Assembly: GCA_052035915.1 (NCBI GenBank)
Contig: JBPOHE010000121.1
Location: 1-19,054, forward strand
Reading direction: 5' to 3'
DNA: 19,054 bases
DNA from: JBPOHE01 sp052035915
GTDB lineage: Bacteria; Pseudomonadota; Gammaproteobacteria; Chromatiales; Chromatiaceae
How positions within the stretch are numbered: position 1 is the first letter of the stretch; every line of letters begins with the position of its first letter. Shown here one piece after another: positions 9,285-16,501 of the stretch. The position numbers were made by a program, and so were the translations under genes. The notes below the pieces were generated by a model, which worked only from the letters and a program-made list of their open reading frames with translations, was not told the DNA's origin and ran no database searches.

Positions 9285-10912
9285 GACTCCGCCGCCCGGC
9301 CCCGTTGTGGGAAGAGACCACGGGGACGTTTCTGGATGAAGAGGATGATGAACACCAATACCAGGATCTTGGCCAGCACAGCCCCGGACCAGGGTTCCAG
9401 GACCTTGTTGGCGACCCCCAGGGTCAAGCCACCGACCAGGGTGCCCCAGAGATTGCCCACCCCGCCGAAGACCACCACCATGAAGGTGTCGATGATGTAA
9501 CTCTGTCCCAGGTTCGGCCCGACATTGGTGAGCTGGCTCAGGGCTACTCCCGCCACCCCGGCGATGCCAGATCCCAAACCGAAGGCCAGGGCGTCCACCC
9601 GCCCCGCCCGTACCCCCATGGCCTTGGCCATGGCCCGGTTCTGGGCCACGGCGCGCACCTGCAACCCCAAGGAGGTGCGCCGCAGCATGATGACCAGGGC
9701 GGCGAACACCAAGAGACAGAAGGCCAGGATATAGAGTCGGTTCAACGTCAGCGATAGGGCGAGGTTGATCTGGAGCGATCCGGCCATCCAGTCCGGATTG
9801 GCGACCGGCACGTTCTGCGGCGAGATCAGGGTACGCACCAGTTGTTGCAGCACCAAGCTGAGGCCGAAGGTGGCGAGCAGGGTCTCCAGCGGTCGGCCAT
9901 AGAGAAAGCGGATCACCGTGCGCTCGATGAGGATGCCGGCCAGACCCGACACCAGGAAGGCCGCCGGAATGGCGATGATGAGGGACCAGCCGAGCTGTCC
10001 GGGCATGAGTTGTTGCACGATGTAGGTGGTATAGGCGCCGAGCATCATCAACTCCCCATGGGCCATGTTGATGACCCCCATGACGCCGAAGGTGATGGCC
10101 AGGCCGATGGCGGTGAGCACCAGGATAGAGCCCAGGCTGAGGCCGAAGAAGAGCGTCTCGGCCAGCCTCAACCACTGCCGCCGTGACTCGATGCGGTCCA
10201 GGGCCTGGCGGGCCGGCTCTTGTATCAGTTGATCCGGCTCAACCTCCAGAAGACGTTGCAAGGCGTTATGCACCGCCGGATGCAGATGACCTTCCAGTTG
10301 CTCGATCGCGGCCAGCCGCTCGGCGGTCGAGCCCAGACTCAACTGGGCCACGGCGATCTCCACCCGCATGGCGTCCTGCACCCGCGGGTCGGATTCGCTT
10401 TTGATCCTTTCCTGCAACAGCGCCAGGGCCTCGGCGTCCATTTTGTCCAGCATCTCGTTGACTGCCGCCAGCCGGGTAGCCGGGTCGGGATGGGACAGGC
10501 TCAACCCGGCCAGGGCGCGACGGATCTGGGTGCGTAGCTTGTTGTTGATGGCGAGGCGCTTGAATTCGCTTTTCTCGGCGCGGCCCAGGTCCTCGCCGCT
10601 CAGGGGATCGCTGATCTGGAAGCTGTCGCCGACCTCCCGACCAGTCACCAGGCGCTCCTCGCCCTTGCGCAGATAGAGGCGGCCCTCCAACAGGGCGGTC
10701 AGCACGGCCAAGGCTCTCGGGTCGCCGCTGCTCGTCAGGCGTTCCACCCCTTGCTCGATAGAGGTGAAGCGATTTTCCCGCAGCAGCGCCACGCCCTCAT
10801 CGAAGGCGTCCGCCGCGGCGGCTCCCATGACCCCGATCAAGACCAGGCCCGACAGAAAACGGGACCAGCCGCGGGCGCCGGTGCTGAAGAGGCGACTCAG
10901 AAGGTTGCGCAT
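9281..10912 (-). CDS. urtB: Urea ABC transporter permease UrtB with N-terminal periplasmic domain
   Basis: UrtB is the LivH-like permease of the urea importer. The 543-residue protein has three parts. Residues 1-35 form a signal-like segment ending GAAAADA. Residues 36-245 are soluble, helical and HEAT-like (for example HPDPATRLAAVNEML and SDPRVQDAMRVEIA). Residues 250-533 form the permease, with GVINMAHGELMMLGAYTTY and VVVFGGVGNLWGTLVGG. A long N-terminal domain is usual in proteobacterial UrtB, whereas LivH is about 300 residues. The soluble part is predicted to be extracytoplasmic; its job is unknown, perhaps docking UrtA. ATG 10912 has an AGAGGA Shine-Dalgarno 6 nt upstream. It follows urtA by 69 bp containing a perfect palindrome. 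Confidence 0.95.
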   Translation of the reverse strand: MRNLLSRLFSTGARGWSRFLSGLVLIGVMGAAAADAFDEGVALLRENRFTSIEQGVERLTSSGDPRALAVLTALLEGRLYLRKGEERLVTGREVGDSFQISDPLSGEDLGRAEKSEFKRLAINNKLRTQIRRALAGLSLSHPDPATRLAAVNEMLDKMDAEALALLQERIKSESDPRVQDAMRVEIAVAQLSLGSTAERLAAIEQLEGHLHPAVHNALQRLLEVEPDQLIQEPARQALDRIESRRQWLRLAETLFFGLSLGSILVLTAIGLAITFGVMGVINMAHGELMMLGAYTTYIVQQLMPGQLGWSLIIAIPAAFLVSGLAGILIERTVIRFLYGRPLETLLATFGLSLVLQQLVRTLISPQNVPVANPDWMAGSLQINLALSLTLNRLYILAFCLLVFAALVIMLRRTSLGLQVRAVAQNRAMAKAMGVRAGRVDALAFGLGSGIAGVAGVALSQLTNVGPNLGQSYIIDTFMVVVFGGVGNLWGTLVGGLTLGVANKVLEPWSGAVLAKILVLVFIILFIQKRPRGLFPQRGRAAES

Positions 10913-10924
10913 ACTATCCTCTCG

Positions 10925-10946
10925 AGGCGCGCCCGCGGGCGCGCCT
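10925..10946. repeat. Perfect 22-bp GC palindrome between urtA and urtB
   Basis: The sequence is identical to its reverse complement over all 22 bases (arms AGGCGCGCCCG). In the urtABCDE transcript it would form a very stable stem directly after urtA and 12 nt before the urtB start codon, touching the urtB ribosome-binding site. It lacks a following T-tract. A stem-loop after a binding-protein gene often protects the upstream message and lowers downstream expression, so binding protein exceeds permease; that role here is inference. Confidence 0.75.
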
Positions 10947-10981
10947 TATGGCTCGATGGAGGCGATCTCGGACGGGGAGGA

Positions 10982-12292
10982 TCAGTAGTTCTGCCCGGAA
11001 CACTTCTTGGAGACGAGGTTGTAGTTGCCGCAGGGGACCCCGCCGGTTTCCTTGCCGGTCCAGTCGGCGATCAGATCCTTGCTGCCCGGCAGGAAGTCGG
11101 ACCAGGCGTCGCCCGGGACCTCCTTGTCGGTCTGCCAGACCACGCTGAACTGGCCGTCGCCCTGGATCTCGCCGATCAGGATCGGCTTGGTGACATGGTG
11201 GTTCGGCAACATCACCGCCTGGCCGCCGGTCAGATTGGGCACCTCGAGCCCGATGATGGCCTTCGCCACCTTGTCGGTCTCGGTGCTGCCGGCCTTCTCG
11301 ACCGCCTTGGCCCAGAGATTGAAGCCGATGTAATGGGCCTCCATGGGGTCGTTGGTGACCCGTTTGTCGCTCTTGATGAAGCTGTGCCATTGCTTGATGA
11401 AGGCGGCATTGACCGGCTTGTCGACGCTCATGAAATAGTTCCAGGCGGCGAGATGGCCGACCAGGGGCTTGGTGTCGATGCCGGAGAGCTCCTCCTCACC
11501 CACCGAGAAGGCCACCACCGGGATGTTCTCGGCGCTGATACCCTGATTCCCCAATTCCTTGTAGAAAGGCACATTGGCGTCGCCGTTGATGGTCGAGACC
11601 ACCGCGGTCTTCTTGCTGGCGGAGCCGAATTTTTTGATGTCGGACACGATCGACTGCCAGTCGGAATGACCGAAGGGGGTGTAGTTGATCATGATGTCCT
11701 CGGCGGCCACCCCCTTGGCCTTGAGATAGGCCTCCAGGATCTTGTTGGTGGTGCGGGGATAGACATAGTCGGTGCCCGCCAGCACCCAGCGTTTCACCCC
11801 CAGGTCCTTCATCAGATAGTCGACGGCGGGGATGGCCTGCTGATTCGGCGCGGCGCCGGTGTAAAAGACGTTTTTCGAGGATTCCTCACCCTCGTACTGC
11901 ACCGGGTAGAACAGGAGCGAGTTGAGTTCCTCGAACACCGGCAGCACCGACTTGCGCGACACCGAGGTCCAGCAGCCGAACACCGCCGCCACCTTGTCCT
12001 TGGCGATCAGCTCCCGGGCCTTCTCGGCGAACAGCGGCCAGTTCGAGGCCGGGTCCACCACCACCGGCTCCAACTTCTTGCCCAGCAGCCCGCCTTTCTT
12101 GTTCTGTTCGTCGATCAGCATCAGCATGGTGTCCTTGAGGGTGGTCTCGCTGATGGCCATGGTGCCGGACAGGGAGTGCAGGATACCCACCTTGATGGTA
12201 TCCGCCGCCTGGGCCGTACCGGCACCGAGCAGACCCAGAGCGAAGAGGACGCCGAGGGTATGGGATTTGAGGCTCCACTGAGTTGCTTGCAT
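10982..12292 (-). CDS. urtA: Urea ABC transporter substrate-binding protein UrtA
   Basis: UrtA is the periplasmic urea receptor of the importer. The 436-residue protein starts with a Sec signal peptide: charged K9, a hydrophobic run at 13-24 and a cleavage site after AQA (residue 29), leaving ADTIKVGILHSLSGTMAISE. Type I binding-protein segments characteristic of UrtA are NWPLFAEKA, VFGCWTSVSRKSVLPVFE, LLFYPVQYEGEESSKN, GTDYVYPRTTNKI and MEAHYIGFNLW. ATG 12292 has an AGGAG Shine-Dalgarno 6 nt upstream. It is the first gene of the urt-ure operon, with a sigma-54-like promoter at 12361-12377 giving a leader of about 58 nt. Confidence 0.97.
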   Translation of the reverse strand: MQATQWSLKSHTLGVLFALGLLGAGTAQAADTIKVGILHSLSGTMAISETTLKDTMLMLIDEQNKKGGLLGKKLEPVVVDPASNWPLFAEKARELIAKDKVAAVFGCWTSVSRKSVLPVFEELNSLLFYPVQYEGEESSKNVFYTGAAPNQQAIPAVDYLMKDLGVKRWVLAGTDYVYPRTTNKILEAYLKAKGVAAEDIMINYTPFGHSDWQSIVSDIKKFGSASKKTAVVSTINGDANVPFYKELGNQGISAENIPVVAFSVGEEELSGIDTKPLVGHLAAWNYFMSVDKPVNAAFIKQWHSFIKSDKRVTNDPMEAHYIGFNLWAKAVEKAGSTETDKVAKAIIGLEVPNLTGGQAVMLPNHHVTKPILIGEIQGDGQFSVVWQTDKEVPGDAWSDFLPGSKDLIADWTGKETGGVPCGNYNLVSKKCSGQNY

Positions 12293-12360
12293 GTTTTCTC
12301 CTAATCGGGGTGATTGAAGCCGGATGGATGAGCGCGGCCAGGGCGCGTCACTCAGTGAGC

Positions 12361-12377
12361 AGCAGGAAACATGCCAG
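12361..12377 (-). promoter_or_regulatory. Candidate sigma-54 (-24/-12) promoter of the urt-ure operon
   Basis: On the minus strand the site reads CTGGCATGTTTCCTGCT. Against the consensus YTGGCACGrNNNTTGCW it has the invariant GG (12375-12374) and GC (12363-12362) at the correct spacing, with mismatches at only three informative positions. Transcription would start near 12350, 58 nt before the urtA ATG, at an 11-bp palindrome (TCACTCAGTGA, 12348-12358). Sigma-54/NtrC control of urea uptake and urease is well known in Proteobacteria. No clear NtrC dyad was found upstream. Confidence 0.55.
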
Positions 12378-12380
12378 TAT

Positions 12381-12494
12381 CCGTTCGGCTCCCCTCGCCT
12401 CCGGAGGGGGAGAGGGCCAGGGTGAGGGGGTTAACTCGTTGCTTGCACAGACTCCACCGCTCCCCTCTCCCAAAGGGCGAGACGAGCTGAACGG
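12381..12494. repeat. 114-bp palindromic element upstream of the urtA promoter
   Basis: Ends are inverted repeats: CCGTTCGGCTCCCCTCGCC (12381-12399) matches the reverse complement of 12475-12494 with about three mismatches. The interior contains GGGGGAGAGGGCCAGGGTGAGG and CTCCCCTCTCCC blocks (key motif GGGAGAGGG and its complement), a type of intergenic repeat common in GC-rich Proteobacteria. No coding frame is evident and no target-site duplication was recognised. It ends 4 bp upstream of the -24 promoter element. The remaining 158 bp to the next gene (12495-12652) show nothing I can name. Confidence 0.65.
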
Positions 12495-12652
12495 ATGCGC
12501 CATGCCATGTTTCGATTTGGCCGAAGATCGGCTGTTGGCCTGGGATGACTACCAAGCCGATGATTCAACAGAGGGCAGGGAAGATCGCCGCGGTGCGGCC
12601 TCCGCCCTATGTCGGTGCAAGGCCCCCAGCGCCGCTGGAGCGGCGATCGGAT

Positions 12653-13423
12653 TCAGGGGGAGTGGAGCCGCGCCGGAGGGCGCAGGGCCTCAGGGCTCTC
12701 GGTCGTCAATCGCTGGAACCAGCCTTGATCCGGCAACAAACGCTTGCCGACCTGGCTGAAGGTCTCCCGGGCGGATACCACCCGCAGGAAGGGCTGGGGA
12801 TCGGGCGCCATCCAGGCCGCTGTGATGCAGGCGGCATAGAGACAGAGACCCCCCAGGGGGTTGGCCGGGGACCAGAATTTCAGCGCCGTTCCCAAGGAAC
12901 GGCGGACGCGCAGACCGAAGAGGTTCACGCTGTAGATCTCGTCCAGGGTCAGATGGACGAGATAGCCGAAGCAGACGAAACAGCCGCCGATCCAGGACGA
13001 CAAGGGCGGCTGGCCCAGGAGGCGGTGGGCGGCCATGGCGGTGAGCAGCCCCATCAATATCGCCGCCGGTACCGAGTGGAACAGGCCGCGATGGACGCTG
13101 AGCCGGATGAAGAGGGCGAACACCAACCAGCGAAACACCCCGTAGGTCAGCAGCCAGACCACCATGAGTTCCGCCACCGAGAGTCCCCTGTCGGTGAGGG
13201 AGAACATGGCGCCGAAGGCGAGGGCGATGGAGACCAGGGTAAAGCCGACATGGACCGGGGTGGAGTTGTCGGCATCCACATCGGGCAGCAGGCTGCCGAT
13301 GGTGCCTAGCCCGAGGTACACCAGCATCTCGCGCGGCGTGGCCAGCCCGGCGACATAGACGCTGGTGGCGGCTACCCCGCTCAGGGAGAGCCCGACACCG
13401 ATGTGGGTGGCAAAGGAGGCCAA
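12653..13423 (-). CDS. Membrane-bound metal-dependent hydrolase-like protein (YdjM/DUF457 family)
   Basis: The 256-residue protein has about five hydrophobic segments and the family's polar motifs: THIGVG (H7), GSLLPDVDADNS (D48, D50, D52), the helix motif HRGLFHS (H111, H116) and HLTLDEI (H157, D161). These resemble E. coli YdjM, described as an inner-membrane, LexA-regulated protein of unknown role; the annotation as metal-dependent hydrolase rests only on the His/Asp pattern. The frame opens at a TTG (13423) giving MASFATHIG, the usual opening of the family. An in-frame stop lies 13 bases upstream, so no earlier ATG is possible, and GAGG is 3 nt before the TTG. The gene lies 360 bp upstream of urtA on the same strand, but promoter evidence points to separate transcription. 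Confidence 0.82.
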   Translation of the reverse strand: MASFATHIGVGLSLSGVAATSVYVAGLATPREMLVYLGLGTIGSLLPDVDADNSTPVHVGFTLVSIALAFGAMFSLTDRGLSVAELMVVWLLTYGVFRWLVFALFIRLSVHRGLFHSVPAAILMGLLTAMAAHRLLGQPPLSSWIGGCFVCFGYLVHLTLDEIYSVNLFGLRVRRSLGTALKFWSPANPLGGLCLYAACITAAWMAPDPQPFLRVVSARETFSQVGKRLLPDQGWFQRLTTESPEALRPPARLHSP

Positions 13424-13516
13424 GATCCTCGGCGCTCAGCCTATCGGGCCGGAGCCCGGTAATAAACCAGAGATACACAACATATAGTTGCCCAAGATAA
13501 CTTGACCACAATATGA

Positions 13517-13544
13517 AGTATACGCGGTAAGTTCTTGACGGCAA
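13517..13544 (-). promoter_or_regulatory. Candidate sigma-70 promoter for the YdjM-like gene
   Basis: On the minus strand TTGCCG (13544-13539) and TATACT (13522-13517) are separated by 16 bp. The -10 matches the consensus at five of six positions and the -35 at four. The predicted start near 13510 leaves a leader of about 87 nt before the TTG at 13423. It lies in the 339-bp gap (13424-13762), which otherwise holds the paired palindromes and hairpins and no convincing gene. Confidence 0.35.
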
Positions 13545-13605
13545 GGCTGGTCGCGGTGGCCCCTTCTACTCCGTCGTTCCGGGCCTGGGCTTTTGGGGCC
13601 GATAT

Positions 13606-13626
13606 TTGTTCTCTTGAAGAGAACAA
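13606..13626. promoter_or_regulatory. Operator-like palindrome 1
   Basis: A 21-bp perfect odd palindrome with core GTTCTCTTGAAGAGAAC (13608-13624). It shares the 15-bp core TTCTCTTNAAGAGAA with a second site at 13650-13664. The symmetry, length and duplication are typical of a dimeric repressor or activator site. I do not recognise the regulator. Confidence 0.55.
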
Positions 13627-13638
13627 TCTATCTCGATA

Positions 13639-13650
13639 TTGACGTAATAT
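13639..13650. other. AT-rich spacer between the paired palindromes
   Basis: The 23-bp stretch 13627-13649 between the two palindromes is AT-rich, and TTGACG (13639-13644) is directly followed by TAATAT (13645-13650). These look like promoter hexamers but are not spaced as a promoter on the plus strand, so no promoter is called; the segment may simply be easily melted DNA between bound proteins. Confidence 0.2.
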
Positions 13651-13664
13651 TCTCTTAAAGAGAA
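13650..13664. promoter_or_regulatory. Operator-like palindrome 2
   Basis: TTCTCTTAAAGAGAA is a perfect 15-bp odd palindrome. Its centre (13657) is 41 bp from the centre of palindrome 1 (13616), close to four helical turns, so both sites would face the same side of the DNA. The pair lies about 95-155 bp upstream of the predicted start of the YdjM-like gene and 3' of the hybrid kinase gene. Confidence 0.55.
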
Positions 13665-13683
13665 CGAAAACAGGCCGTTTTCG
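13665..13683 (-). terminator. Possible intrinsic terminator of the sensor-kinase operon
   Basis: On the minus strand CGAAAAC-GGCCT-GTTTTCG forms a 7-bp stem with a 5-nt loop, followed at once by TTCTCTTT. It begins about 80 nt after the hybrid kinase stop at 13763. The stem is short and AT-rich, and the T-tract is interrupted and coincides with palindrome 2, so termination is only a possibility. A second GC-rich hairpin (CCGGG-GCGGT-CCCGG) lies around 13690-13705. Confidence 0.3.
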
Positions 13684-13762
13684 GTCGAGGCCCGGGACCG
13701 CCCCGGCACCTGGGCGTTGGCGTTATCTCAGTCGCAACCAACAGGCGCAGACGAGCGACCCT

Positions 13763-16501
13763 TCAGGAGCCACCTCTGGTCATCCGCCAAATCCTCTCGA
13801 CCAGGATATCCGGGAGGAGGGGTTTCACCATGAAATCCCCGATGCCGGCGGCGGTACAACGCTCCTCTTCATGTGGCAGGTTCTCCGAGACCAGGCCGAT
13901 GATGGGTAATTCCGGTGCCAACTTCCTGATCATGCGCGCCGTCTCATAGCCATCCAGCCCGGGCATGAAGATATCCGTGAGTATGATATCGAAGGCCTCG
14001 ACGCCCTCTTGCTCCAAACACTTGAAGGCTTGGCTGCCGCTCTCGGCCAAGGTGACCCTGGCCCCCTCTCGAGACAAAATCTCCTGCAGCAGCAGGCGAT
14101 TGAGTTCGTAGTCGTCCACCGCCAGGATGCGCAGGCCGTCCAGGCGCTGTGTGTCACCGGGACCGGCTTTGGTGACGGGTTTCTGGGGGGGGAGGATCAG
14201 GGGCAGGCGCAACTCGAAGGTACTGCCTTTGCCAATGGTGCTTTCGGCCTTGAGGGTGCCGCCCAGGCGCTGAACCAGATAGTAGGAGAGGGCGAGACTC
14301 AGACCGAGCCCGCCGAAGAGGCGATTGGTGCCGCCGTTGGCCTGCTCGAAGGGGTGAAACAGCCGTTCCAGATGCTCGGGATGCATGCCTATACCGGTGT
14401 CGGAGATGCGGAACACCAGCCATTTGTCCTCCTGTGACGCCGAGAAGCCGATCTCCCCGGTGGGTGTGAATTTCACCGCATTGGACAGGAGGTTACCCAG
14501 GATTTGGCTGAGCCGGCGCGGATCGGTCAGACAGACCCGTGGCAGATCCGGGTCACGCTGGTCGTTGAAGCCGAGTCCTTTGGCCTGGGCCTGGGTCTGG
14601 GCTGGCAGGAGGACATTGTCGATGGCGATCTGCAGCTCGGTGGGGGAGGGTTCCAGGCGCAAACGGCCGTTTTCGAGGTTGGAGAAATCGAGGATATCCT
14701 CCACCAGGGTGAGCAGGTGCTGACCCGAGGCATGGATACGCCCGAACAATTCCCGCGCCCGCGACAGGTCGGTGGTACGTTGCCCGATCCATGTCTGACC
14801 GAGAATGGCGTTGAGCGGGGTACGCAACTCGTGGCTGATATTGCCCATGAACTCGCTTTTCAGGCGTGTTAGGCGTTCGGCGGCCTCCAAGGCAGCGGCC
14901 TTCGCCCGTTCGGTCTGGTGGCGTGCGGTGACATCCAGGGCCATGCCGATGATCGCCGGTCGTCCCCCAAAATCGATCCGCCGGCAGTGCATCTCGATCT
15001 CGACCCCGGTAGCGTTCTGCCTTCGCCCGGGGCAGGTAAGCTGAAGCTGGTCCTCGGCCTCCGGGAGGCTGGTGTATTCGAGCTCCAGCAAGCGGCTACT
15101 GTCTTCTGGGGTGAGAAGGTCGGTCACCTGGACCGAGTCGATCATCTGGCTCGGGGAGGAGAAGCCGAAGATGTTGGCCAGGCCCGGGTTGGCGTAGCAG
15201 AAACGACCTTGCTGCAGGATGAAGATGCCGGTCAGGCTCTGCTCGACGATGCCGCGGAACTTGGCCTCCGAGGCCGTCAGTTCCGCCGTGCGTGCTCGCA
15301 CCAGGGTTTCGAGACGATCCCGGTGGTTTTCCAAAGCCTGGCGCGTCAACTGGATCTCGGTGATGTCCTGGCCGGTACCGACGAGACGCCGGGGTTGGCC
15401 CTGGCCTTCGCTTTCCACCTCCGCCACTCCGTGCAGCCAGCGCACCTCGGCCTTCTGGTGAAGCTGGATGCGGAATTTCCCCTCGAAGTGACCTCCCTTC
15501 GCCATACTTTCCCGCACCTTGGCCAGAACCATGGCGCGATCATCCTGGTGCAGGAGACTGGCTGCGCCCGCGGCCGTGCGGTCGAAGTCGGCGTCGATAC
15601 CGAGCAGGCGGTCGAGCACCGGCGAGCCGCTCCAGCGATCCGTTGCGAAGTCATACACGAAGTTTCCCAGACCGGCGATCTCCTGGGCCTGACGGAGACG
15701 CCACTCGCTTTCCCGCAGGATGGACTCGGCCCGCTTCCGCTCGCTGATGTCCTCGAAACAGGTGTAGACCTGGGCCAATCTGCGGCCCTGATAGAGGGGT
15801 ATGGCGGTGACATTGATCCAGATATAGCTTTTGAGTCTTGGGTTATACACCCCCATGACGACATCCTTGACCCTCTCCCCCGTCCTCAAGGCCACCATGC
15901 TCGGATGTTCCTGCCCCGGCAAGGGCGAGGCATCCTCACGGATCGCCTCCCATTCCGGGGTGTCGGAGGTGCGCCCCAGCATTTCCTCCAGAGGCACCCC
16001 CAGGATGCGTTCGGCGGCGGGATTGGCGCTGATGATGTGGCCGTCGACGTTCTGGAACACGATCCCCTGGGGCACGGTTTCGAACAGGAGCCGATAAGTT
16101 TCCTCACTCTGTCGCAATATCTCTTCGGTGCGGTGCTTGTAGAGGGCCATCTCGATGACGGTCTTGAGTTCCCGGTCCTCGAATGGCTTGAGGATGTAGC
16201 CATAGGGTTCGACCAGCTTGGCCCGCTCCAGGGTGGCGTCCTCCGAATACGCCGTGAGAAAAACCACGGGAATCCGGTACCGCAGGCGGATCTCCCAGGC
16301 CGCCTCGATACCATCCAGACGCCCGGCCAGATGGATATCCATCAACACCAAGTCTGGTTGTCGGTGCTCGATCATTTCCAAGGCCTGCTCGCCGCTGGGG
16401 CAACTGCCGATCACCCGATAACCGAAGTGATGCAAACGGGCCTTGATGTCGGTGGCGACGATGGTCTCATCCTCGACGACAAGAATGGATTCAGCGTTCA
16501 T
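13763..16501 (-). CDS. Hybrid sensor histidine kinase/response regulator (REC-PAS-PAS-PAS-HisKA-HATPase-REC)
   Basis: The 912-residue protein is soluble, with no membrane segment. Domains are: N-terminal receiver 1-125 (E10, D11, phospho-acceptor D55, T83, K105); PAS at about 132-255, 265-382 and 410-530 with linker helices; HisKA with H557 in FMGNISHELRTPLN; HATPase with N-box N670/N674, G1 DTGIGM (701-706) and G2 GGLGLS (730-735); C-terminal receiver 790-912 (D796, D797, D843, S872, K893). The N-terminal receiver is of the type often found with HisKA_2 kinases, one of which is encoded just upstream. The ATG at 16501 lies 11 nt inside the upstream kinase gene, so the two are co-translated. 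No effector domain is visible. The signal is unknown, perhaps small ligands or redox via the PAS domains. Confidence 0.92.
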   Translation of the reverse strand: MNAESILVVEDETIVATDIKARLHHFGYRVIGSCPSGEQALEMIEHRQPDLVLMDIHLAGRLDGIEAAWEIRLRYRIPVVFLTAYSEDATLERAKLVEPYGYILKPFEDRELKTVIEMALYKHRTEEILRQSEETYRLLFETVPQGIVFQNVDGHIISANPAAERILGVPLEEMLGRTSDTPEWEAIREDASPLPGQEHPSMVALRTGERVKDVVMGVYNPRLKSYIWINVTAIPLYQGRRLAQVYTCFEDISERKRAESILRESEWRLRQAQEIAGLGNFVYDFATDRWSGSPVLDRLLGIDADFDRTAAGAASLLHQDDRAMVLAKVRESMAKGGHFEGKFRIQLHQKAEVRWLHGVAEVESEGQGQPRRLVGTGQDITEIQLTRQALENHRDRLETLVRARTAELTASEAKFRGIVEQSLTGIFILQQGRFCYANPGLANIFGFSSPSQMIDSVQVTDLLTPEDSSRLLELEYTSLPEAEDQLQLTCPGRRQNATGVEIEMHCRRIDFGGRPAIIGMALDVTARHQTERAKAAALEAAERLTRLKSEFMGNISHELRTPLNAILGQTWIGQRTTDLSRARELFGRIHASGQHLLTLVEDILDFSNLENGRLRLEPSPTELQIAIDNVLLPAQTQAQAKGLGFNDQRDPDLPRVCLTDPRRLSQILGNLLSNAVKFTPTGEIGFSASQEDKWLVFRISDTGIGMHPEHLERLFHPFEQANGGTNRLFGGLGLSLALSYYLVQRLGGTLKAESTIGKGSTFELRLPLILPPQKPVTKAGPGDTQRLDGLRILAVDDYELNRLLLQEILSREGARVTLAESGSQAFKCLEQEGVEAFDIILTDIFMPGLDGYETARMIRKLAPELPIIGLVSENLPHEEERCTAAGIGDFMVKPLLPDILVERIWRMTRGGS

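Noticed and set aside
10913..10981. Intrinsic terminator between urtA and urtB
   Set aside because: The 22-bp palindrome has no T-tract on the minus strand, and the downstream genes are clearly part of the same operon.
10751..12304. Plus-strand open frame of 517 codons opposite urtA
   Set aside because: It is antisense to a fully recognisable urtA with signal peptide and conserved motifs; the translation is His/Gly/Asp-rich with no family resemblance, as expected of a shadow frame in GC-rich DNA.
12484..12510. Second sigma-54-like string (TGGCGC-N5-TTCAG on the minus strand) upstream of urtA
   Set aside because: It lacks the essential GC at -12, and it overlaps the end of the repeat element. 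The site at 12361-12377 is much better.
13441..13626. Possible 61-residue hydrophobic leader peptide upstream of the YdjM-like gene
   Set aside because: Its only start is a TTG inside palindrome 1, without a ribosome-binding site. The frame ends 17 bp before the next gene, but nothing else supports translation.
13606..13664. LexA (SOS) box for the YdjM-like gene, by analogy with E. coli ydjM
   Set aside because: The palindromes do not match the CTGT-N8-ACAG box, nor the GAAC-N4-GTTC type, since the half-sites are in the opposite orientation.
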